Assembly: GCA_036924285.1 (NCBI GenBank)
Contig: JAYKYS010000009.1
Span: 20,130,001-20,194,000 of the forward strand
Origin: Asterella californica
Taxonomy: Eukaryota > Streptophyta > Marchantiopsida > Marchantiales > Aytoniaceae
DNA: 64,000 nucleotides
Direction: 5' to 3'
Part shown: positions 56,479 to 64,000 of the stretch, piece by piece
How the letters are laid out: each line of letters starts with the position of its first letter
How positions within the stretch are numbered: position 1 is the stretch's first letter
Notes under the pieces: model-generated
What the model was told of the DNA's origin: nothing
The model's input: the letters and a program-made list of their open reading frames with translations, nothing else
Database searches by the model: none
Translations under genes and position numbers: made by a program

Positions 56479-59340
56479 TCACCGGATAGAATGATACGTG
56501 CTGCTCGTGCGTTTTGCTGGAGGCAGTTTCCGCAGAATATATAACACGAGAGCACAAGGAAGAATTTCTGTTGTCTGTTCCAACAAATGAGAAGTCCTCA
56601 GTTAGCAGATTTCCACAGCTTTAGAACGTAAAGAGGTTTGTCTCAGCACTAATTTTCTTTCACTCATCAAGACGCCCGAGTATCCATCAACTCATAGCTG
56701 CCTTACCGTGTAGTGAACAGCGTTCAAAACTGGATGGTCGAGCACATCCAAGTCAGCTTTCTTATCGAAAACAGAAACTGCCATCTGCGGCACAACGCCG
56801 TAATTTCAGTCACAGAATAAGCCGTGTAACACCCTTCAACCAAAGTGGAGCTAACATCCAGTGGACAGAACTAAAACCTTTGATGCCAATCCCTCTGCCA
56901 CCGTAAATGACTAACGTGAGATCAAGAACCGATGATAGCAACTATCTCACAAAGAGCAGCTCTGTTACGTCTTTAACGACGTAGACCAATATCTTTTACT
57001 ACACGAATGAGACAAGAGCAAGGCAATTTATTACTTGTATCATGATTAGAACTCGACTTTGACGCCTCTTGACACTTTGCTATAGTACTCGTGTAGCACA
57101 TCGCTAGAGAGCGAGAAGTTGATGAGTCAGGTCTTTCCGCCTCGCTAACTGATATAGTTCATGCAGGATTTGCAAAGCCAGATATTTCACAATTCATCAC
57201 CAAAAAATTTGCACTTATCCAAAGAGGATTTCACACAGCACCCTAGACTTACAATGACTGATCTGATTGTGAAGCAAGTACAGCATATAGCAGTAACAAG
57301 CCCAACCTGCAAGACGGAAAGATTGTGGAATATTAATACGAGAATGAAACAGTACGAGAACCTCTCCAGGTCCAGAAACAGGCATGAACTTGGGATACGC
57401 GTTAACTTGAGTTTGACCTCATCCGTTTGGGGCACTCACACATCGATAGGCCACAATAAGAAAACTAAAATGACCCAAAAAATAGGGTGGTTGGTCTATG
57501 CACTTACCTCCCGTAATTTCGTCCGCCGGCCCTTTGACTCGATTGGAAACCTTCTAAGCATGAGAAACAGCCTACAGAACACCGAAGAGCTGAATCAGAC
57601 CGAAGGCTGAGTCACGCTCAAGAAACAATTTCCAATTCAGATTAATGGAGCCATCACTAGGAAGAATAATAAGTGAAACAAGATACCATACCTGCCCCCG
57701 TAGAGCAAAAAGCCGACGGCAGCAACGAGGGAGACACCTGCATCAGAAACGAGACAGCGCCAATTTTAAAACTGGAACTATCTTTACACCTACCCTAAAC
57801 TATGATCCGTCCGACGTCAAAGCTCATACAAGCGGACCCGCAAAACGCAAGACATGATCATCGCGAAACCAAAACTTGCAACTGTAAGAAAGGATTAGAT
57901 AAAAGCAATCCGAGAATAATACATGAAGTTCCATTCTAGTTAAAAACGCATGAACTCCTACGAACGTTCTTGTTACCAAGGTCCCCGTACATAGAACACA
58001 ACACGTAAAAATACTGAGCATGAAAAGTGTTCTTTACCAGCAAAAAAGAACTTGGAGACTGTCTCCACGACGGCACTTGGAGACCACCATAAGTAAGCCC
58101 ATAAACAAGCCTGCATATAGAATGAAGAAAACTTTTAGTTCACAAGCCTTGAACGTGTAACAACGCGGCGTAAGAAGAGAACAAAGACAGGGTTAGGATA
58201 TCCCTCTGACAGATAGCCCATAAAAACATGACTGTACCTGGATGACATAGATAGCAGCATTGATTATCAAAAACCCTGGGCGAAGTCCATCAGTGGGCAG
58301 ACTGCGAGCCTGTAGACACAGAATGGCCAACAAAGGTTACGTGGGTACCAAATAACCCACAGTCCGTGCGAACGTTCTGGAACGGCAGATACAGTTTGAT
58401 GCAATCACCACAAACGCAACTTATAAAGAGTCTCGAACGACCAACTTGCCTCAAAACAGATCTACACCTCCAACACACATATGAACTTCGAGAGCAGAAA
58501 CCACTGGCAAGGGAAACATGCAACTCACTTGATGATAGATTTCGGCCCAGAATAGGGCAAGTAGTGTATACGTAGTGAAAAAGACGAGGCCTGGTAAGTC
58601 CAAGAGAATGGAAGTCCATATCTGAATGAAGATAAAGCAAACACAGATCAGATTTCAGGTCCACGTGACATCCGAACACTCGATAAACGAAGCAAAGAAA
58701 GATCGATGGAGTCACATAAATTCATCTCCTCGTCACAAACGTAAGGAGAAGAAGCGAACCAGCCCTTTGACACTTTACCTCAGGAGACAAAGTCTGCACC
58801 TCATGTCTGAACAGGAAGACAATTGCTCTTACTGCACGGAAACAAGCTACTGTCAGAAACAAGGTCCATGGGAGTAGAGACATTCGAATTACGAAGCAAG
58901 CTGGAACTTGCACGCATACGTCCTCCCTTACCTCCATTGACTACAAAGTTGAGAAGGTGAAAGACTTTTTGGGTGGTCCAGCCGTACTCTGGGACTCTCA
59001 ACTCGATCCGGACGAGTTGAACCTGTCATCAGCATACCAACGAATAAGAGCTCTCTCCAGCCACCAGCTCTTAATCAGAAGTTAGTCACAAGGCAAATAC
59101 AGTCCGTAAACGTAAGCCGGATACGAGCACATTGAATCGCAGGTAGTCAAACCACGAAAGAGATTGGCGAGGAGTGATGAGGTAGCGTACGAGAGCAATC
59201 ACTGCGATGATCCCATAAGCAACAGCCAATCCAAGAAAGATGCGATCCTGCCAAAGCTCTGATTTATTCAGGTAATCCCACCAATTGAAAACTCCTCGTA
59301 TCGAAGCTTGTACTAACCCCAATCCGAGTCCGAGATCCAT
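56479..59340 (-). CDS. TOM1: TOM1/TOM3/THH1-family seven-helix membrane protein, 11 exons
   Basis: Plant multi-pass protein of the tonoplast/endomembrane family (DUF1084); Arabidopsis TOM1 and TOM3 are host factors recruited by tobamovirus replication complexes, and their cellular role is not settled. Minus-strand exons: 59340-59191, 59022-58932, 58831-58779, 58621-58529, 58309-58238, 58110-58038, 57737-57692, 57571-57508, 57306-57253, 56784-56707 and 56574-56479. All are GT-AG with consistent phase: 870 nt, 289 residues, close to the family's ~290. Landmarks are [37 protein letters not shown], then [20 protein letters not shown] with [48 protein letters not shown] and [15 protein letters not shown]. 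The start ATG gives [20 protein letters not shown]. The gene looks intact. I cannot place it as TOM1, TOM3 or THH1. Confidence 0.95.
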
Positions 59341-59803
59341 CCTATTGCAACCCCTTCCCTAGGCCCGCCTGCCCTGAAAACTGAACCAACTCGGCCTGCA
59401 CGGGTTTTTGTCTTCGTCTCTCCCTTACCAATACGTCCCGCAATCCTCCTACACTCCGACCTTCCTAGCTTCCTTCCCTCTCTCGCTCTCTAAACGTTTT
59501 CCTCCAGATTGATAACACGCGTGCTCCAAGCGCGCAAAGCCACCTCTCTCTTTCTCACTATCTCTCTCCGACGGCTTACTACCTTCCGCCTCAACTACCT
59601 CCAACGCGATGTATTGGACAATAATTACTTCATATACTGGGCCTCGTCCTCAGTGGATGTTGCGGTAAGTGGCAAGAGGCGACCTGTTGATGACCGCGTG
59701 TGGAAATTGATCCCCCTCGCGACGATAAATATTCTCAAAACATCTCGCCATAGCCAATCTTCTCGTCCCCTCTTTGTTCTGTTTCTGTTCTCCTCTTCCT
59801 TCC

Positions 59804-59839
<36 letters not shown>

Positions 59840-62218
59840 CACTTTCCCCGCTCCCTCCCCCCTCTTTTCTCCGCTCCTTTGTTGTCCTGCTTCTCGACAA
59901 TGAGGGCGGAGGCTTCTCAGACAGAGAGAGATTAGATGATTAGATTGTGAAGGTGAGCTTGGACTGATCTCGAAGAACCTCCTTCCTTTTCCTTCCTTCC
60001 CTCAGGCGAAGGCAGGCAGGCAAACTAGCCAGCCAGGACTTGATCACACACATAGCGCACACACACGCCAACACCTAGAGAGCGATTGGTTGAGAAGAAC
60101 GAGCGAAGCAGGCCGCAGGAGGCAACGAATAACCCTAAAGCCCGACACCAGACTGCCTTAGCTAAGGAATTTTCTGTTATGCTTCGTATATTTCCTTATA
60201 CTCTACCACTGCCTTTGCTCGACATCCTACTCGTCTGCCTTGCTTGGCCCTCCCTTCCCATGCACTGCCTTTGGCTGGGCTTGGCTGAACAGCGGACTCT
60301 CTAGCCGGTGACCTGGCCGGTCAGGCTGGCAGGTTGGGAGCAGCGAAGTGGGGTTCCTTTACAAGGTCCGCCACTCGACTTTAAGTGCCCTGAATCATAT
60401 ATGGGAACGAACGATGATGAGAACCAGCTGGACAATTTACTATTTTTTACTGCCGCTATCGGTGGGCAACTATAACCATTTGCTTTTTGTTTTGTTTGAA
60501 TCTTCCCCTTCCCGGTCGCTCGCGCTCCCAACTGACTCGACTGGATCCTACCGCACCCACACCGACGAGCTCGCTTCGGTTCCCAGTTCCACTGCACAGT
60601 CCCGTCCAAACGCAGGCACCCGGTCCGGTCCGGCCGTCAGTTTCGGGGTAACAATCAGGGCTCAAATGCAAATGCGGGACGTTTATAGTGCATTTCTGTA
60701 TGTAATATTCTGAGTCACAAGTTTGGTCACGGCTGGCATCGACGCAAATCATCCTCCTAAAATTCTTCTGGACATGTGGCATCGCCACGACTCCCATGGT
60801 GGAGGCTTCTCCGTTCAAGGACATCTGTGCACGTGCGCAGCCAAGTCGTGGCGATGTATCTCTTTATCATGCATTCGGTAGTCCACTGTTCATACTTGTC
60901 TAGGATAAATGTATACATTTCACATGTCGTCTGGTATGACACTTGAAATTTTGCTTCATCACACCCCACTAAGGTTTGTTGTGCTTAATCAAAATTCACT
61001 TGACGATAATTTAGTTTACGACAGGCACAAACATCATAAATGAACTAAATAATCCAAAAACTTACTTGATCGTACCTTCCATATGTTGGTCAGATTTCAC
61101 TTCACTCTTTTTGACATTGCATTACTTTATCACACTTTAGCACAATAGCATGTTCAAAATATCAAAATATCGCATTATCTGAATGTGAGATGTACATGTC
61201 AGTAGCAGGTCATGTATTTGCGATGAAAGCTTGATTTAAAGCATCTTTATAACTGATTATCAGCCCTTGTGATCTCTTATTTATTTTATGCATTGTTTTC
61301 ACATGGAGATAAACTTGTTGAACATGTTGTTTTCAATCAATGTTGTGGTCAAATAATATAATCTTAAGAGGAGTGGATAAGTCTGACAAATGTATTAAGC
61401 ATGCGGTCAAGTAAATCATATTGAATAATTTATCATACAAATCATCCTAATATGAAAGTACATGTCAGAGGATACATGCTCATAAAGTTGATAGGTACAG
61501 TCTACCGTCTAGCAAGACAAAGTGATTAGTTTCATAATCTATATCCAGTAAGGATGTGATTAAACACTACATCACTAAGAGAGGTGCAATCAAACACAAC
61601 AAATAGATTATAGATGTGATCAAAGGATTTTTGGGTATCACACTAATACCTCCTCTACCATCTGGATTTTCAAGCTTCATCATCAGCAAAACTCTCTTGA
61701 TGCCTAAAGCACCTTATGGAACCGTAATTAGAAACTAGAGCTGGCGATCTGAGGAGGATAAATTATATATTTAATTTCTGATCTATATCTGTCTTGGTGG
61801 GATTTGATCATTGAATCACATGAGAAACAAAATACCATTAGTTGTCGAGTTCAAAATTTATGTTCTAACCGATCGAAGCCTAAGTACTAACTTTGTGGTT
61901 TAATTAGCACCAACACTGGAATGTACCAAGCTGCTACCGGCTTAGATCATAAACTGTGATCAACTATCATCATATGTAGTGTTATTGTTCTTTCTTTTAA
62001 TCTTTTGGTTTTCTTGTTATGCCACGATTATTTTCCTGTGTTTCTACAATTTTAGGGATTTTGGCTCTCGACTCCCCTTGTTGTCTACTGGCAAGATGAG
62101 TTGAAATTCATATTTACTGTAAAATATTTGGACCTCTTAAATATCGGCAATGCCTCCAATCATCCCTGATATTTTGCTCTTTGCTCTTTTCCTTCCATTT
62201 GCTTCAACATATAACTAT
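59341..62218. other. TOM1-like promoter side and AT-rich intergenic DNA
   Basis: 59341-60700 is GC-richer and pyrimidine-rich on the plus strand, with a (CT)n tract. It probably contains the TOM1-like promoter and 5' UTR. Frames at 60348-60713 (+), 60301-60609 (-) and 60456-60824 (-) overlap and are unrecognised. 60970-62218 is AT-rich without frames. Confidence 0.35.
59807..59836. repeat. (CT)n microsatellite upstream of the TOM1-like gene
   Basis: Fifteen TC dinucleotides on the plus strand, read as (GA)n on the gene's strand about 470 bp upstream of the start codon. GA/CT tracts are common in plant promoters and 5' UTRs. A regulatory role is possible but unproven. Confidence 0.95.
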
Positions 62219-62875
62219 AGTGCATGGAAGTGAGGTGAATAATACTATATACATCTAAAATGTGGGAATGTCATGGAAAACAAGAGTCCAAGAGAGAACA
62301 TAGGTGATTAAATATAATGTCCGGATAAAGAGAAAGTGGAGGGGAGACTAGCTATGTTAAACATGCATGTTCACTGAATTGCATATCGCTTACCAAAAGA
62401 GGATTACTGTGTGAATAATAATCAAGAATCGAAAGAGATCTGTTCAGTTCACAAGATGCATGACGGAAGAACAAATTAGCCCATTTTACTGATTGGTTTA
62501 CTGATTCAACTTCTGCTACAATTATATGATTTCTAAATAAACTAAATACTACATCAGACGTGGAGGTTGGAGAAAGAGAAAAACCATAAGTGTGCAAAGA
62601 GAAAAGCCATAAGTGTCGTGCGTGCACATGTCCTGGCGCTATCATAAAGCTGACTTTGCCGACCTACTAACACTTATCCTAGCAATTTTAGTTTATGGTC
62701 CAACCTTTCCAACAAAAAAAGTTAAGCCATAAATCAAATCACGTGCATATTCCATCTTCCAAACTTGGAAGAGATGAATAATAGTACATGGGAGTGAGAT
62801 GAATAAATATATTTATTCATCTCACTCCCATGTATTAAAAATATATTCATCTCACTTCCGTGCACTATTCACCGA
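62219..62875. mobile_element. Possible MITE-like element with terminal inverted repeats
   Basis: GTGCATGGAAGTGAGGTGAA near 62222 and its near reverse complement TATTCATCTCACTTCCGTGC near 62845-62866 (two mismatches) bracket about 650 bp with no coding frame of its own. A related 50-nt palindrome (62785-62834) made of the same GGAGTGAGATGAATA motif sits just inside the right end. No target duplication was determined. Confidence 0.5.
62785..62834. repeat. Perfect 50-nt palindrome
   Basis: 62785-62808 (TACATGGGAGTGAGATGAAT...) and 62811-62834 are exact reverse complements, and the two central bases AT are self-complementary. The arm is related to the putative terminal repeats of the surrounding element. 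Confidence 0.95.
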
Positions 62876-63519
62876 TATGTAGTTAAATAGTAGTAAATAT
62901 CAAGTATTAAACACTCAAATATAAATTATTTATGGTACCGATAAATATAATATGATATTAGTGTCTCATTATCACTGTATTTTCTCCCTCTGTCCCCTTA
63001 ACCATCTTAGAAACGGATTCTGGAAATGAGATCAAAACAAAAACAAAGAGTTTGTTTCGAAGAGAAAGATAGTTTTTTCTAGTGCGGAAGCAACTCTTTT
63101 TCCTAAATTTATAGCGTATTTATCATGGCTCTACTCCAACTGTTTATCTTTTATGTATTTATAAAATACAAAATTAAACTCTCAAGTTGTTTTCTTCTCT
63201 TTGAACCGTTCAAACTGTAAAATTGAATTTAATCTCATCCTTCTTGAGTTGTCTTCCCTCCAACTCCTCATTCTTGTTTATTAGACATCTTTGACCAAAA
63301 TTCTCAAATTATTTTCCATGTCATTGTAATCTTCTTTTTTTCCAAAATGGGATTATTCTTTACGGTAAACTAATCTTCCTCCCTCATGTGATATTCCTTG
63401 CAATATCACCTATCAATAATTAGATTGCAGTTAGTATAAAGAAGTGGATTCCGACCAGTAGTAGACATGAATTTTCACCCTACTTCATGTTTATCGTTTT
63501 CCTTCCTTTCCAAACCTCA
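62876..63519. other. AT-rich gene-free stretch
   Basis: No frame, RNA gene or repeat that I can support. Confidence 0.4.
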
Positions 63520-63768
63520 ATATGCATCCAAAGCGTACTTCTGGCCGGGTGGAGGAAAAAGACAAACGTTAAGAAAAGACAGAAATATATCTCTTCTGTC
63601 CTATAACAGTGTGTCTTTCTAAGAGCTAGCACGAAAAACTATGAGATGGAACAGAAAAATAGAATCATAGACTCACCAACGCAGGTGCCTTCGAGATTAT
63701 AAAATATAAATTTTATAAATTTAATTGTAAATTCTATTTGTTTATTTTAATTTATATTTCTATATATA
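63520..63768. repeat. Copy 3 of the dispersed repeat, without hairpin
   Basis: ATGCATCCAAAGCG at 63521, then ACTTCTGGCCGGGTGGAGG (compare ACTTCTGGTCGAACGGAGG at about 33036) and GGTGCCTTCGAGATT (compare GGTGCCATCGAGATG). It ends in an AT-rich stretch with ACATGTTAACT. The TTATCACCTAACCC hairpin that follows the other copies at about +300 bp is missing. Confidence 0.55.
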
Positions 63769-63993
63769 TTACATGTTAACTTTGAAGTACATGCCGAATG
63801 TTGCGAAGAAAACCAATAAGCAAAGTGGGTTGGAGCACTTGATGAGAAACATCGAAAGGAAATGGAAGAAGACCGCGTCCCCGCTTCCAAGAGCTTCTTG
63901 GAAGACTTGATCGTGGAAGACTGCAGTCAAGCACAGCATGGAGCAGGAGAGGGAGACGTTATGAATCTGTGACAGGTTGTTCAGATCTTCAGT
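63769..63993 (-). CDS. Likely terminal exon of a membrane protein gene running off the right edge
   Basis: On the minus strand, an acceptor-like CTGGTAG at 63994-64000 is followed by 74 open codons to TAA at 63769. They start TEDLNNLSQIHNVSLSCSML and end in the hydrophobic KCSNPLCLLVFFATFGMYFK then VNM. Two hydrophobic stretches (around AVFFHFLSMFL and LCLLVFFATFGMYF) suggest membrane helices. No family is recognised. The remainder of the gene would lie beyond the window. The AT-rich drop right after the stop supports a 3' end. Confidence 0.4.
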   Translation of the reverse strand, partial: TEDLNNLSQIHNVSLSCSMLCLTAVFHDQVFQEALGSGDAVFFHFLSMFLIKCSNPLCLLVFFATFGMYFKVNM

Positions 63994-64000
63994 CTACCAG

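Noticed and set aside
59509..59943. 144-codon plus frame rich in Ser/Leu and a 91-codon minus frame rich in Arg/Glu
   Set aside because: Produced by the (CT)n tract and pyrimidine-rich promoter DNA.
1..64000. tRNA and rRNA genes
   Set aside because: I looked for GGTTCRANYC-type B boxes with a preceding A box and an acceptor stem and found no convincing cloverleaf. A tRNAscan-SE run would settle this.

Overview
The window is nuclear DNA of a land plant or close streptophyte relative. The evidence is intron-rich genes with GT-AG splicing, a chloroplast cytochrome b6f assembly factor (CCB1) with a transit-peptide-like N-terminus, a plant-specific TOM1/TOM3-family membrane protein, a plant histone promoter element, and long AT-rich intergenic tracts full of decayed transposons. 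A histone H2A with a long Lys/Ser/Glu tail but no SPKK or SQ motif, together with a Helitron-type element carrying an endonuclease, leans towards a non-seed plant (bryophyte or lycophyte). That placement is inference; the species is not identified.

Five protein-coding genes could be assembled exon by exon with consistent phase: RNase H2 catalytic subunit A (620-2868, +, 8 exons, 286 aa); histone H2A (7164-8182, -, 2 exons, 149 aa) with a TATA box and a type I hexamer-octamer element upstream; an alpha-taxilin-like coiled-coil protein (26626-31831, -, 11 exons, 643 aa); CCB1 (35515-37576, +, 5 exons, 325 aa); and a TOM1/TOM3/THH1-like seven-helix protein (56479-59340, -, 11 exons, 289 aa). They are unrelated housekeeping genes with their own promoters, not a pathway cluster. 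Weaker coding signals are a Glu-rich repeat ORF with a frame break (43326-43975), a coiled-coil ORF (48572-49009), an unassigned ORF (38410-38934) and a likely terminal exon at the right edge (63769-63993).

The rest is mostly mobile or repeat DNA. About 10-24.5 kb is an AT-rich gene desert holding a decayed Copia retrotransposon on the minus strand (RT and RNase H pieces, interrupted by about 1.6 kb of foreign sequence). About 50.6-52.8 kb holds a decayed Helitron/Helentron-type element (last helicase motifs followed by an endonuclease/exonuclease/phosphatase domain). A pair of ~155-bp direct repeats brackets the coiled-coil ORF at 48.3 and 50.4 kb.

The most unusual signal is a dispersed family of near-perfect hairpins sharing the core TTATCACCTAACCCTTC (5.3, 17.4, 17.65 and 33.3 kb, with half-arms at 46.5 and probably 24.5 and 34.7 kb). 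Two of these lie about 300 bp downstream of a second shared motif, which suggests a small non-autonomous element built from consecutive hairpins. Other unrelated palindromes occur at 12.2, 16.65, 20.9, 24.5, 25.5 and 62.8 kb.
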